From positions 60,836,300 through 60,900,299 of the forward strand of contig NC_133771.1 of the NCBI RefSeq assembly GCF_003597395.2: a DNA stretch of 64,000 bases. The letters are read 5' to 3'. Each line of letters starts with the position of its first letter. The first letter of the stretch is position 1. This document shows, piece after piece, positions 24,419-35,689 of this stretch. The notes beneath the pieces are model-generated. The model was given only the letters and a program-made list of their open reading frames with translations, ran no database searches and was not told the origin of the DNA. Source of the DNA: Chelonoidis abingdonii (taxonomy: Eukaryota > Chordata > Testudines > Testudinidae). Both the position numbers and the translations under genes were made by a program.

Positions 24419-24986
24419 GACTAGGCCATTGGCTCTCATCCAGGGGTACATGTACCCCGGGGGGTACTCAGAGGTCCTCCAGGGTGTATTCAACTTATCT
24501 AGATCAGTGTTTCTCGACCTGGGTCTTGCAGCCCCACAGGTGGTCAAGGGATGGGTTTAGGGGGGTTGCAGATACAGGGTTGGCATTAAGAAGTGGGAAG
24601 TAGGGCAACTGCCTGGGGCTCCCCACCACAGGGCCCCCCGCAAAGCTAAGTTGCATGCTTCAGCCCAGGCAGTAGGGTTTGAACTCCAGCCCTGGATGGC
24701 AAGGCTTGGGCTTCAGACGACGCTCACAAGTGAAAAAAATGCTTCGTATCACACTGAAATGTAAATACAATACTTGTTTTCCAATGGATTTATTTTATAA
24801 TTATATGGTAAAAATGAGAAAGTGAGCAATTTTTCAGTAATAGTGTGCAGTGACACTTCTGAATTTTTATGTCTGATTTTGTAAACAAGTAGTTCTAAGT
24901 GAGGTGAAACTGGGGGTACTCAAGACAAATCAGACTCCTGAAAAGGGTACGGCCATCTGGAAAGGATGAGAACCACTGGTCTAGGC
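24419..24986. mobile_element. hAT-type DNA transposon with 8-bp duplication and a nested hAT end
   Basis: The element is 24427-24978. The left terminal repeat is CATTGGCTCTCATCC. The right end, GGATGAGAACCACTG, is its imperfect reverse complement. The flanks GACTAGGC (24419-24426) and GTCTAGGC (24979-24986) match at 7 of 8 bases, the hAT duplication length. A second hAT-like start, 'cagtgtttctcgacctggg', lies at 24505, so another element inserted into it or recombined with it; its far end is not visible. No transposase frame remains. Confidence 0.8.
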
Positions 24987-26071
24987 CATAAACCCTGTGG
25001 ATTCCACAGAATCTGCTCGAAGTCAGATCCACCTATGTGTACATACTATGCCTCTTTACAGGTAGCGGTGTGCTAGAGTAATCTTTCTCAGTGCAATCAC
25101 ATCACCAGCTTCTCCCCTCGCTGCCCCTGAGACCCTGGGTTCCTCACTGCAGAGGAAAGGTGAACAGTATTGCCAATTCACATTTTTTTTCTGGCATGTT
25201 ATGATATTTGCTGTGTTTCTTAAAGTACTGTCTCTGAGAATCATGTGAGGCTCTCAACTTTCATGGAAAGAGGAAGTTTCCAGCCCTCATGGTTGTGGAG
25301 GAAAGCCTTACTATGACCTGAGTGCAACCTGAAGGTTCAAAAATCAGGAGATAAATACAAAAGCCCTCAACATTTTTTAATTTTAAATCTCGTTTGTTAG
25401 CCAATCTCACGATTTTACAGGTCTCTTCAGGTATTCCATGACCCTCCTTCCAGCTGGAGTCAGGATGCAAACCAGTTACATCCAATTCTTCTAAGCCAAA
25501 ACTAAAAGAAAAATTCTTCAGCTCCCTCCTAGCCCATGGGTAGTTTCAGTAAAGCCAGTGGGACTGCCTGTGGAGTAATATACTAGGAATAAGGGAGGCA
25601 GAATCTGCCCTTTAAGGTCAGAACAATACACATTACAACAATCTTTTTAATATATAAGGCTCTAGAATTCTTATTCTAAATTCTCCCATCACTTCATTTA
25701 TCAACTGTAAACATTAATCAACATAGTATTGATATGTCTCAGGAAAGGTAAAAAGATAAAGTTTATTGTCCTTTTAGCTTGAGCCTCCATATTCTATGTC
25801 GTGCACTGAACATAGGTTTTCCCAGTAGCCCTTTGTATGTACCCACCAGCTAGACAGGAGAGGGAAAGTGTTAGTATATTTTGAAAATAAATCAACATAG
25901 TTATAAAAAATATTTCCAAATCACAAACAAAGATAGCAGCACTAATCATTTCAGGAAAAAAGAAAGTGGGAAAAGATTACAAGCATTGTCAATGGTTTGG
26001 GAGTTGCCAGAGAAATAAAACAGATAATGTGACTTCAAAGGGTATCTTAAAAGTGTGCACAGTAACCATGT
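24987..26071. other. Unique stretch, nothing recognised
   Basis: No gene or repeat was recognised. Short open frames on the minus strand at 25056-25485 have no recognised domain. Confidence 0.4.
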
Positions 26072-27080
26072 TGTCCGAGACCAATGCAGGTTCGAGTAAG
26101 TATTTGATTGAGAGAGGAAAATCAAAACATGACAGATTGAAATTTCAAACCACGTGGCTGTTTATTAATGAGGATAAGTTACAACTTGGGCCGGGGAGAG
26201 GCAATTTGTCAACTAGAAATACTATCAGAATAAAACCACACACAACTCGAAACAATCTATTTACATCCAACAACAAGAAACCAAGCGATCTATAATCAAC
26301 TGCTCACTAAAATCCAAAGCAGATGCACAAAACTGAGTAAACTGTACACTCATTAACCGAAATATGCCAACTAACCACAATAGCAATTAATACGACAACT
26401 TGGCTCTCATATACCGTATACACAACTTTGCACCAAGTAAGGGAAAGGAAAAAAGGGAAGAGGTTAAGCAAACAGAGTATTTACAGAAATTAAAATGCAC
26501 ATATCACACTCTAAGCACAGCTGACCAGCAGTACAGGCACTGAGGGCATGACGAATTGGTGAGAAGTAATCCAAAAGAAAAAACGATATGACACGAGCCG
26601 GCAAAATCTGGAGGAGACTCTGGCTGAAAGGGTGATCAGGCCTTTCAGCTAACATGCGGATACTTCTACCATTTTTGGTGCGAGACATAGTTTTATTCGA
26701 TGACTCTTACTTGTGTCAGTGTCTGATTAGTCCCTAGCTTCTTCACCGACCAGGTTCCGAGCTGGTGCCCTTTACGTAAACAGGATCTGCACCCTGCACA
26801 CTCCTTTTTTGCACACGACACCCTATTTTTTTGCACATGGCACTAACTTGACCCACAATTGACCAGACAAAAGGTTCAAGAATAGGCACACGGCACTATA
26901 ATGTTGCACACCGCACCATAGGGTAGCACACGGCACACCTGTAGCACACGGCCCTGCAGTAGCACGCAGCACACAAGTGGCACACAGCACTATGGTGTTG
27001 CACACAGTACCAATGTGATCTTTTGACCGACAATTGGCCATACAGATGCCATGTTTGAGCATAGGTTTAGGGTTGCGACA
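26072..27080 (-). other. Unusual CpG-rich segment, possibly a diverged LTR
   Basis: This kilobase stands out from its AT-rich, CpG-poor flanks by many CpG dinucleotides. The plus strand could be bounded by TGTCCGAG at 26072 and TTGCGACA at 27080, which are LTR-like TGTC...GACA ends. The minus strand has AATAAA signals near 26161 and 26692, and a tandem array at its putative 5' side. No target duplication is evident and no known family was recognised. The 74-codon minus frame at 26464-26688 begins 'MSRTKNGRSIRMLAE' and has no recognised domain. Confidence 0.3.
26788..27044. repeat. Degenerate tandem array of GCACACGGC-type units with flanking direct repeats
   Basis: About ten units of 15-22 bases each begin with GCACAC or a variant: for example GCACACGGCACTATAATG, GCACACCGCACCATAGGG and GCACACAGCACTATGGTG. 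Two copies of a separate motif, TTGACCCACAATTGACCAG (26848) and TTGACCGACAATTGGCCAT (27023), flank the inner array about 175 bases apart. Each is followed by a 'gttyragmatagg' relic. The array may therefore have arisen inside a longer duplicated unit. Confidence 0.8.
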
Positions 27081-28150
27081 CGTTAATCAGACAAGTGAAG
27101 ATTCCCCTCTAATTTTCTTCCTAGTTTAGACCAACAAAGGTAGGGACTGTGAGATATTATCTTTACAGAAGGCAATGATAAGAGAAAAGTCAACATCAGC
27201 ATATAAGCTGTTTTGATATTTTGTTGGCAGTGTACAGTTTTAAATATGTTCAAATAAGTATTTTATCATCAACCATTAGCACAGAGTTTGACATTAGAAT
27301 CAAAGTCTTTGTAGTGGTGGCAGTATGATTTTAAAAAACCTTCTAGAGTGAGTGAGGGTAACTGTTTTGTAACTACCAATAGCTCTAAGTTTCTATGGCT
27401 GTTGTATTTACCCACATTTTTTACTCAGCTGCTTGGAGTAAAACAATCCTTTCTAGAAATTTCTTTATTTAAAATAATTGTAAACCAATAAATGGAAAAC
27501 AATGTTTTCTAAACAGATCCATGCCATTAAAAAGTCTCAACAATGAGGGGAAATGGGCTCACTCAGCTTGTGAGATTGAACTTGTAACTCATTACCTTCT
27601 AAAATGTTAATACAAGTTTTGATCAAAGCCATCTGTTAGTAGCTGCAACTGATAACTGGTTTCTTTTCAAGAGCAATAAAAGTGCTATGGCTCCTTAACA
27701 AATTTGCTTTCCTTTGATTTAATTCTGAAGATTAAGCCTTCCAAGTGTTCCTGGAACGCACACTTTTTTAAAATCTTATTTTTAAATATTACTTACATTT
27801 ATGGGTTGTGTGAATGTTCACTGACTAATTTTGGTGTCCTTTGGACAAAGATAGTTACAATACCTGTAAGAGTAACTATTAAACAGAATTTTTTACTTAG
27901 CTCACTATCTTAAAATAGTAGCAGCTCATGTGCTAGCCCAGAACCTATATAGTTACTAGAGCTGCTCAGGCAGATTCAAACCCAGGTCAATGGGAGTTAG
28001 GTGCCTAAATACATCTGAGGATCTGGACCACAGTCATTACCCTGATCCAAAAAGGTGTTAATGAAATAATGCCATGGGTTTGATTCGCTGTTGTGGAGGG
28101 GTGTATGTGTTCCTTTTACTCTTTGCACTAGAAACATAATATGAAAGAAA
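27081..28150. other. Mostly unique stretch with one hairpin-MITE relic
   Basis: No gene was recognised. Bases 27985-28035 ('caatgggagttaggtgccta', 'tgaggatctgga') match half of the fold-back MITE family whose best copy is at 46.7 kb. Confidence 0.45.
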
Positions 28151-28330
28151 TTACATGGACACAGCGGGGTCCAAATAACTGTTTTTGCAAACTATATACA
28201 ACTTGGGCCCACCTACATACATACATGACAGGGTTCTGGTGGCTTCAGCATAGACCATGAGCACCACTAGAAGGCTTACAAACTATTTAAGGGGACACTA
28301 CTCAATTCCTATACACTACAGTGGGGACTT
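28151..28330 (-). mobile_element. LTR-like repeat, family B, antisense
   Basis: The second copy of the family described at 13.0-13.2 kb. Shared plus-strand order is 'ggtcc/ttcaaata', 'aactatatacaac', 'ccactagaaggct', 'actatttaaggggaca', 'ctacactacagt'. The minus strand has TTTAAATAG-like promoter wording upstream of 'agccttctagtggtgc'. Ends are not resolved. Confidence 0.4.
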
Positions 28331-29371
28331 ATTTGTTACTGGTGAGTTTTCAAACTCCTCATAGGCATAATGACGATTGAATTTTATCACAACCTGATCT
28401 CAGTTGTGGTCTCCAGGATCTATTGTAAAGTAAATACATGAAGAAGTAATAAACACACAAAACCCATAGATGTTCCTTTCCATTTATATAGTAGTTTTCG
28501 TAGTGTAGGTGGCACACATTCCCCTAGATAAAACTCAAAACACCACTTATTTGAAGTCACTTATTTTAATGTCACGCCATACACAATGTACAAGGTATAT
28601 ACTTTTAATTATGGCATCATGCTGCAAAGCTGCTGAAGAATCTGATTTGTGGCTTCTCCAATAGTTACAAAAGTACTAATGCAAAGTAATTTGCAACCTA
28701 TTACATTGTGAGACAATCTCTCTTCTCTGGGTGGCCTGTGGATTGAATCTCATACACTTCTCTGTATGCCCCATTCTACTCCAATAAATTATAATGTTCC
28801 CTATTCATCTTACCAAACCCAGAAGGATGTATTTTATGGTAAATCTGAAGAGTGCAAATTACATTACATTGCATACATTACACTATAGTTTGCATTCCTG
28901 AGGACAGCCAATACTTGCGTCCTAAATCAAGGTCACATAAAACAGCATATGGAAAGGAAATCCACTTATGTCTCATACTGGTGACTAAACTGCAGTTAAA
29001 TGTGTCATATTGTAGATATGAAAAGCTTGGGCTTCAGACTACTTTTGTGGCACACTTTACAGGCTGCTTTTAAAGTATGTACTTCTATTCTGGAGTGTCA
29101 TTTCATCAACTAAGCCACAGAAGTTTTTAATATCAATAAAATAACTGATCGTACTAAGTGGCTAAGGAAATCAAGAACTGTTGCTAGAGTGAAGGGAGTG
29201 ACAGAAGCACAGTGAATGTCATTTGCATTAACTTGTAATTCTCCACCCTCTATGGCTAACAGTGACTAACCTCTTAATAAGTGTTTTGCTGTGGGATGAG
29301 AGATCTAAAATTAAATTTGGGTGAACAAGGCCAATATTTGCCATTGTCTGTTCATATACATTCTGTTTGTT
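28331..29371. other. Unique stretch, nothing recognised
   Basis: No exon, RNA gene or transposon could be assigned on either strand. Confidence 0.4.
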
Positions 29372-29516
29372 TAAGTATTTATGTGCCCTCAGCACGATAG
29401 GATCTGAGCACCTCACACTCATTAATTGATTTTATCCTTACATCACCCTTGTGAGGTAGGGAAGTATTTATCTCCATTTTACACGTGAGGAACTGAGGAC
29501 AGGGTAGACTAAATTG
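29372..29516 (-). repeat. MIR-type SINE, 3' half, antisense
   Basis: The plus strand contains 'cttgtgaggtagggaagta' and 'cattttacacgtgagga', then 'actgagga'. This is the reverse complement of the MIR segment 'tcagttttcctcatctgtaaaatgg ... cctcatagg'. The tRNA head is absent. Confidence 0.7.
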
Positions 29517-29662
29517 TCATAGTGGATCAGACCCATGTTACATCTATCCCAATAACCCTTCTCTAACAGTGACAAATTCCAGATACTTTAACGGAAACTA
29601 CAAGCATCTCACCCCAGGCAGATGTAGGATAATCCCCCCCCTACCAAAAAGTCTCATTCTAA

Positions 29663-30526
29663 TCTTCATTCAATATCTTCATCAACAACTTAGATGTTGG
29701 CATAGAAAGTACGCTTATTAAGTTTGCAGACGATACAAAACTGGGAGGGACTGCAACTGCTTTGGAGGACAGGGTCAAAATTCAAAATGATTTGGACAAA
29801 TTGGAGAAATGGTCTGAGGTAAACCGGATGAAGTTCAATAAAGACAAATGCAAAGTGCTCCACTTAGGAAGGAACAATCAGTTTCACACATACAGAATGG
29901 GAAGAGACTGTCTAGGAAGGAGTATGGCAGAAAGAGATCTAGGGGTCATAGTGGACCACAAGCTAAATATGAGTCAACAGTGTGATACTGTTGCAAAAAA
30001 AGCAAACGTGATTCTGGGATGCATTAACAGGTGTGTTGTAAACAAGACACGAGAAGTCATTCTTCCGCTCTACTCTGCGCTGGTTAGGCCTCAACTGGAG
30101 TATTGTGTCCAGTTCTGGGCACCGCATTTCAAGAAAGATGTGGAGAAATTGGAGAGGGTCCAGAGAAGAGCAACAAGAATGATTAAAGGTCTTGAGAACA
30201 TGACCTATGAAGGAAGGCTGAAAGAATTGGGTTTATTTAGTTTGGAAAAGAGAAGACTGAGAGGGGACATGATAGCAGTTTTCAGGTATCTAAAAGGGTG
30301 TCATCAGGAGGAGGGAGAAAACTTGTTCACCTTAGCCTCTAATGATAGAACAAGAAGCAATGGGCTTAAACTGCAGCAAGGGAGATTTAGGTTGGACATT
30401 AGGAAAAAGTTCCTAACTGTCAGGGTAGTTAAACACTGGAATAAATTGCCTAGGGAGGTTGTGGAATCTCCATCTCTGGAGATATTTAAGAGTAGGTTAG
30501 ATAAATGTCTATCAGGGATGGTCTAG
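29663..30526 (+). pseudogene. CR1 ORF2 fragment: reverse transcriptase motif C to C-terminus, intact frame
   Basis: An uninterrupted frame runs from 29663 to the stop at 30524-30526, about 287 codons. The first usable Met is at 29762, giving 254 residues, but that is an internal codon and not a real start. It begins 'FNIFINNLDVGIES' and includes the catalytic FADD block at 29717 ('FADDTKLGG'). It continues with 'NKDKCKVLHLG', 'LNMSQQCDTVAKKAN', 'LEYCVQFWAPHFKKDVEKL', 'RVQRRATRMIKGLENM', 'FSLEKRRLRGDMIAVF' and 'HWNKLPREVVESPSLEIF'. These are the palm end, thumb and C-terminal blocks of a CR1 protein that would normally have about 900-1000 residues. The N-terminal endonuclease and RT palm motifs A and B are missing through 5' truncation, so it cannot move by itself. 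The lack of any stop or frameshift makes it the youngest CR1 in the window. Confidence 0.9.
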
Positions 30527-30625
30527 ACAGTATTTGGTCCTGCCATGAAGGCAGGGGACTGGACTCGATGACCTCTCAAGGTCCCTTCCAGTCCTAGAGT
30601 CTATGAATCTATGAATCTATAATCA
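29667..30625 (+). mobile_element. Young 5'-truncated CR1 LINE
   Basis: The coding part is followed by the CR1 3' end: 'ggactggactcgatgacct', 'caaggtcccttccagtcct', and the terminal octamer-like repeat 'ctatgaatctatgaatcta'. The 5' truncation point is at about 29667. This tail type also occurs in copies at 18.2 and 52.9 kb. Confidence 0.9.
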
Positions 30626-32716
30626 CTCATAGTGAAAAATCTGTTAAGTCCTGAAACACAAGGCTTTACATCCCTTTCAACAAATTTTGTTCTTAAAACA
30701 TTAACTATAACAGTTCTGGATATTCTTGTAATCCATATAAATTTCCATTCTTTCGAGTATGGGGATAAGAAAACACAAGGTATATTTCATTTTCAAAACA
30801 CTGTGACAAATCAGGGAAGAAGAAACCAAATGCAAAAAAAAGGAACCCACAACTCTGGAGTCAGTGATCTTGCTTAAATAAACATAGCAAAGCCCCTTAA
30901 AATTTATAGATACAGAACAACCTTCCTAAAACAAGTCCCCTCTCATCTCAGGGCAATTGTAGATCTTAACTCAGTGTACCCCACAGAAAAAACAGCTACC
31001 CAAAGTCTGCTTTTTATAGCTCCTGGGTTTCTTCCCCAAAAGCACTATTAGCCACAGCTGAATCCAGGACTACTCAGCCTTTCTTAACTGAGCTGCCTGC
31101 AGGCAGACACCTGTTAAAGGTTCTTTGGACAGAGTGGATGAGTTTAACTCTTGCTCTGCCAGCTGTGTGGTGAAGTCTTTAGACTACAGATCTACTGCAA
31201 GATGAAGTCATATTCCTCTGTTCGTGATTCTTTTACTGCAGTAATAACCAGTATAACAAATGCTGTTATCTTAAACACAGGAAGACGACTTCAGGTTGGG
31301 GGCAGGGTGTTGGAGTGGGGAGAAGGGTAGGTGAAGCAGATGAGCCCTTAAAAACAAAGATTCTGTTTTTCATGTAAATAGCTTTACTAACAGTAAATTG
31401 TGGAGAATAAAAATACGGATTCATGACACGAGTTGAACTATATCAAAATGCAAAACATCATTTTTTTCAATACAGTCTCAGTAAGTCTTGGAAGTTTAGG
31501 GTTGAACAACCTAAAATAACTTTGCAAGGTGGTGCTTGGAATTTTAGCTGCTCAATACTTACTGGAGTTAGAATCCAAATGTCTTAGCAATAGTTCTATT
31601 CAATATTTTGGCATTTAGTATTATATTACTAGGGATCTTCCAAAAATTCTTTGGTGATTTATAAGGTTCTGACACAAACACAGTGTTATTTTCTCTAGGT
31701 CAGTAGAACTGTCAATTCCCACGACAACTAGGAATATATACAGATTTATGCTTATGAAACAGGGAGTCTCATAACATTGAACAGCCTTCTCATAATTACG
31801 GTATTGATCCCATTATTGCTTTCTTGGATGTGCTATTTGCTGAGTCAAAATATGAAGCAGAGTTATTGTAACGGTGGAGTAAACAGTGTTTCAAAGGTAA
31901 GCTGTAAAGGGTAGGTGGTTGAAAAAAGACTTAGATGTATCGTGCACACTTGAGAAGCCTGCCCCATGGTACCTTCTGTTAAATGCTACACATCAGAGTG
32001 TGAGGGATTTTGTTTTATCCAAAGGTAAAAGTTTTGTCTTTCAATTTTTTCCCATTTGTATCATCTTAAGGAGATTGGGACATTGTTGCCTCCCATCCAC
32101 AGCTGCTGTAGATATGAGAATAATACAACCTCTCTTCCTCCTTTCTAATAATAAAACATCTTTCAGGCCTTTGTGGTATTATATCTAAAATTAAACATTC
32201 CAGACACAAGCTGTGCATAAAAAGTTCTTGCCAAAACACCTTGCATGAATAATATTTAGTTGGAACATTAATGATCAGAATAATCCACGAAAATGTAAAA
32301 TACTGATTTGATGCAAAAACCAGGAGATGAAGGTAACTATGTTACTTTTATACAAGAAATGTTTTTTAAATTAAAAACTGAAACTAGAAAGGAATTGAGG
32401 GCTCAATCCTTGAAGTAAATACATCTTGAAGTCAGTGGGATTAATTTACGATTGCATGCTTTAGCGTTTTGCTGGTGATTCTGCACTTTGCAGCCCTGGC
32501 TTGGTAACTGCTAGCAGTATTCATATTTCAGATTCCTGAGTGGTTTCAATTTCCTTTTATTTGACAAGAAAGTTAGATTTCAGATGTCATCCAGCTCTAG
32601 GGATGCTGTCCTCCCTATCTGCCAGTCACCTGAGAGACTCCTGTCTTGCCCACCTCCAACTCCCTGTATATACATTGCCAAATACGATGGGGAAAGGGTA
32701 GAGTTCTGGGCTTCTT
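30626..32716. other. Unique stretch with no recognised gene
   Basis: No exon was recognised. The minus strand has a TATA-like 'ctataaaaagcag' near 31010 within repeat-like sequence at about 30800-31180, which might be part of another LTR, but no ends or duplication could be found. The rest appears unique. Confidence 0.35.
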
Positions 32717-33015
32717 CTCTCTTGGCAGCACTATCTAGTATTCAGGGGACTGGACTGGAAGTCAGAAGATCGTGTTCTGTTGCCGGCTCTGCTACTGACC
32801 TATTTTATGAACTTTAGGAGTCACTTGGCTTCTCTGGGTCTTATTATTTCCTCCTTCCCCATCCCCTCGCCTTGCTTTCCACTATTATTTGCCTGTGTTG
32901 CCTATTTAGCTTGTAAATTCTTGTAGAATTGCCTTTTACTATGAGTTTGTATAACAGCACAATGGGACCTGATCTTCCTTGGGGCTGCTAGGTGTTACTG
33001 TAATAACCAAACAAT
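32717..33015 (+). repeat. MIR-type SINE, nearly full length with L2-like tail
   Basis: A decayed tRNA head ('ggcagcactatctagtatt', 'ggactggactggaagtcag') is followed by the MIR core ('gccggctctgctactgacc', 'agtcacttggcttctctggg'). After that comes the tail with 'tgtctatttag'-like, 'gtttgtataacagcaca' and 'ggctgctaggtgttactgta'. This order (tRNA head, core, L2 tail) is that of MIR elements shared across amniotes. The age implies an insertion predating the turtle lineage. The 77-codon open frame across the head is not a gene. Confidence 0.75.
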
Positions 33016-33374
33016 AACTGATTAAGGGGGTCATGAGGCCCAGAGGCCACTGAGAAGGAAGGGTCACTGTGGGGACGGATCTGCCCCCTCAGGTTTCTTG
33101 CTGCAGGGCTTAGTTGCAGGTCAAGTGAGGTGTGTTTGCCTGGAAGGTGGTACTGGAAAAGTGCTTTGCTGGCAATGGAATCATATATCCAATGTATCAG
33201 TTTACAATGTGCTTTTTTTCCATTTTGCATACTTTGGTTTTATGCTTATTCCCTATTGCACTGAGAGTTGTACCGTGCCTTAGGGTAGTATTTATTAAAG
33301 AGATACTCTATAGCTTACTAAAGAGGTGAGGCTAGAAGCTGAAAAAGAGCAGGTAGGAACTGAAGAGAAATAGG
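33016..33374. other. Unique stretch, nothing recognised
   Basis: No gene or repeat was recognised. Confidence 0.35.
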
Positions 33375-33640
33375 CACTGACTCTGTGGATGCTCTGGGGC
33401 TGGAGCCCCCATGGAAAAAAATAGTGAGTGCTCATCACCCACCAATCAGCTATTTGGCAGTGGGTGGGAGCTGCTGGGGGAAAGGGCAGAGTGGGGGCAG
33501 GAAGAGGTGGGCCTTGGGGGAAGGGGCAGAGTGGGGGCAGGAAGAGGTGGGCCTTGGGGGAAGAGGCAGAGTGGGGGAGGGAAGAGGTGGGCCTTGGGGG
33601 AAGGGGCAGAGTAGGGGTGGTGTCTCAGGGCGGAGTGGGA
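33375..33640. mobile_element. DNA-transposon-like fragment holding a minisatellite
   Basis: The start 'gatgctctggggctggag' with 'cccccatgg', 'gagtgctcatcacccacc' and 'tggcagtgggtgggagctg' resembles a GC-rich non-autonomous DNA transposon common in turtles. It has no transposase. Terminal repeats and a target duplication were not identified. The 40-bp tandem array lies inside it. Confidence 0.45.
33471..33618. repeat. 40-bp minisatellite, about 3.7 copies
   Basis: The unit contains 'gtgggggcaggaagaggtgg' followed by 'gccttgggggaaggggcaga'. It recurs exactly every 40 bases at 33491, 33531 and 33571, with only single-base changes between copies. Because 40 is not a multiple of three, each frame reads the repeat differently, which explains the five overlapping Gly/Arg- or Pro-rich open frames here. 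None is a gene. Confidence 0.92.
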
Positions 33641-34139
33641 GAGTTGGTGTCTCTGAACAGTCAAATGAAAAAGAGTCCCGTTCTGTTCCCAGCACAGGAA
33701 GGCAGATAACTAGATATTGAGAAAATGTATAAGTGGTTGCATACACATGGTAGAAGTCTGTATACTAAGATGAATAAACTTGACTGCCTGGTAGTAAATG
33801 AGAATATTGATATAATAGGCATCTGTCAACTGCTCTTGGTGAAGTCTCTGCAGTTTTCTCCTAACTGGTCCCCTTCAATTTCCTTACAATTAGATCAGTT
33901 CATAAATTCTTAACCTAAATGGAGTCTATCAGCCCTTAAACTCCTTGTCAGTTTCTTAGAGGAAGCCTGGCATAGGGCCATTGGCCTTGGCTATCCCAGG
34001 CCTTTCTGCCTCGCTTTCCCTCTTGGCTCTCCCTCCTTTATAGCTGGCTTGTTTTTTTAATTGATCACAGCTGTGGGTGCATGTTTCCACGATGGGCAGC
34101 TCTGGCAGCTGTCCGGGAGTGAGGCCAGCCTGATAGCCT
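33641..34139. other. Stretch of uncertain origin
   Basis: No gene was recognised. The sequence from about 33900 may contain other repeat relics but none could be named. Confidence 0.35.
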
Positions 34140-35673
34140 GTAAGATGGGAAACCTAATTCCAGGCAAATTGGTTGAAACTATAGTAAAGAACAAAATTAT
34201 CAGACATATAGATGGTATGTTGGGCAAGAGTCAACATGGCTTTTGTAAAGAGTAGTCATACCTTACCAATTTATTCCAATTATTTGAGGGAGTCAACAAA
34301 CATGGGCAAGGGCGATCCAGTTGATACAGTGTACTTGTGCTTTCAGAAAGCCTTTGAGAAGATCCCACACCAAAGGCTCTTAATCAAAGCAGGCAGTTAT
34401 GGAATAAACAGGGAATCCTTTTATGGCTCAGAAACTGGTCAAAGACAAGTAGGAATAAATGACTGGTATTCACAAAGGAAAGTGGCAAACAGTGATCTGT
34501 AATGGGACCTGTGCTGTTCAAAAATATTCATAAATGATCTGGAAAAGGGGATAAACAGTGAAGTGATAAAGTTTGCAGATGATACTAAATTGTTCAAGAT
34601 AGCTAAATCCAAAGCTGACTGCAAAGTGAACAAAAGTATCACTAAACTGGGTGACTGGATAACACAGTGGCAGATGAAATTCAGTGCTAAATGCAAAATA
34701 AGGCACTTTGGAAAAAATAATCCCAACTATACATACAAAATGATGGGATCTAAATAAACTGTTACCACTCAAGAAAGAGATCTTGGAGTCGTCGTGGATA
34801 GTTCTCAGAAAACATCTGTTCAATGTGCAGCAGCAGTCAAAAAAGGCTATCATAATGTTAGGAACCATTAGGAAAGGGATAGGATAATAGGACAGAAAAT
34901 ATCATAATGCCTATAAATATCTATAAATCTATGGTATGGCCACAACTTGAATACTACATTTAGTTCTGATGGCCTCATCTCAGAAAAGAGATATTAGAAT
35001 TGGAAAAGGTACAGAAAAGGGCAACAAAACTGATAAGGGGTAAGGAACAGCTTCCATACAAGGAGAGATAAAAAGAACTGCAACTGTTCTGCTTGGAAAA
35101 GAGACAACTGAAAGGGGATATGATAGAGAGCTATAAAATCATAACTGGTGTGAAGGACCGATTAGGGAACTCTTATTTACCCTTTCACACAATACAACAA
35201 CCAGTGGTCACTCAATGAAATTAATAGGCAGTAAGTTTAAAACAAACCTACAGAGGATATTGTGAAGGTCACAAGCATGCCTAGGTTCAAAAAAGAATTA
35301 GATAAGTTAATGGAAGATAGGACCATCAATGGCTATTAGACAAGATGGTCACGGACACAAGCCCATGCTCTGGGTTCCCCTAACTCTCTGACTGCCAGAA
35401 GCTGGGACTGGATGACAGGGTCACTTGATAATTGTGTCATAGGTGTTGGAACTTGGAATATGGCAGTACCCCCGGCTTTAAGTGGTTTCCATCATATACG
35501 GGGTTTACAGTTGGTTCAATGGCTCTCAGCACTTCTACTATACAAATTATTCCAGCACCACTGAATTGCACTGTTCTGTTCATTCCCTCTGAAGCATCTG
35601 GCATTGGCTACTGACAGAATATTGGGCTGGATGGACCTTTGGTAGGACCCAGTATGGCCGTTCTTATCTTTTT
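34140..35673 (+). mobile_element. CR1 LINE, sense, long decayed copy from RT to 3' end
   Basis: It runs from the RT palm ('aactatagtaaagaacaaaa', 'gagtcaacatggcttttg') through motif C to the 3' region ('ggaccttt', 'cccagtatggccgttctta'). Motif A reads 'YLCFQKAFE' (expected 'YLDFSKAFD'), so it is damaged. Motif C, FADDTKL, is intact at 34569-34590. Frames at 34212-34502 and 34563-34757 are pieces of the same ORF2. It is about 1.5 kb, one of the longest CR1 copies here, but old and inactive. Confidence 0.85.
34563..34757 (+). pseudogene. CR1 ORF2 fragment with FADD motif
   Basis: The translation begins 'MIKFADDTKLFKIAKSK' and goes on 'KLGDWITQWQMKFSAKCK'. This is the region around the catalytic YADD/FADD box of CR1-clade RT and the following helix block. 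It is 64 codons and ends at a stop inside the domain. The start Met is the usual internal residue before KFADD and is not a translation start. Confidence 0.8.
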
Positions 35674-35689
35674 TTGATGTACAGACCTT

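Noticed and set aside
26788..27044. Possible telomere-like or CRISPR-like array
   Set aside because: Units vary in length and sequence and do not match telomeric TTAGGG. There are no constant-length spacers.
30790..31180. A further antisense LTR
   Set aside because: Only a TATA-like motif near 31010 supports it. No ends, polyA signal on that strand or duplication were found.
33471..33618. Possible CRISPR-like regular repeat
   Set aside because: Units are contiguous with no unique spacers. The sequence is a vertebrate minisatellite.
33411..33746. Five overlapping Gly/Arg- or Pro-rich open frames
   Set aside because: They are readings of a 40-bp minisatellite in different frames and on both strands.
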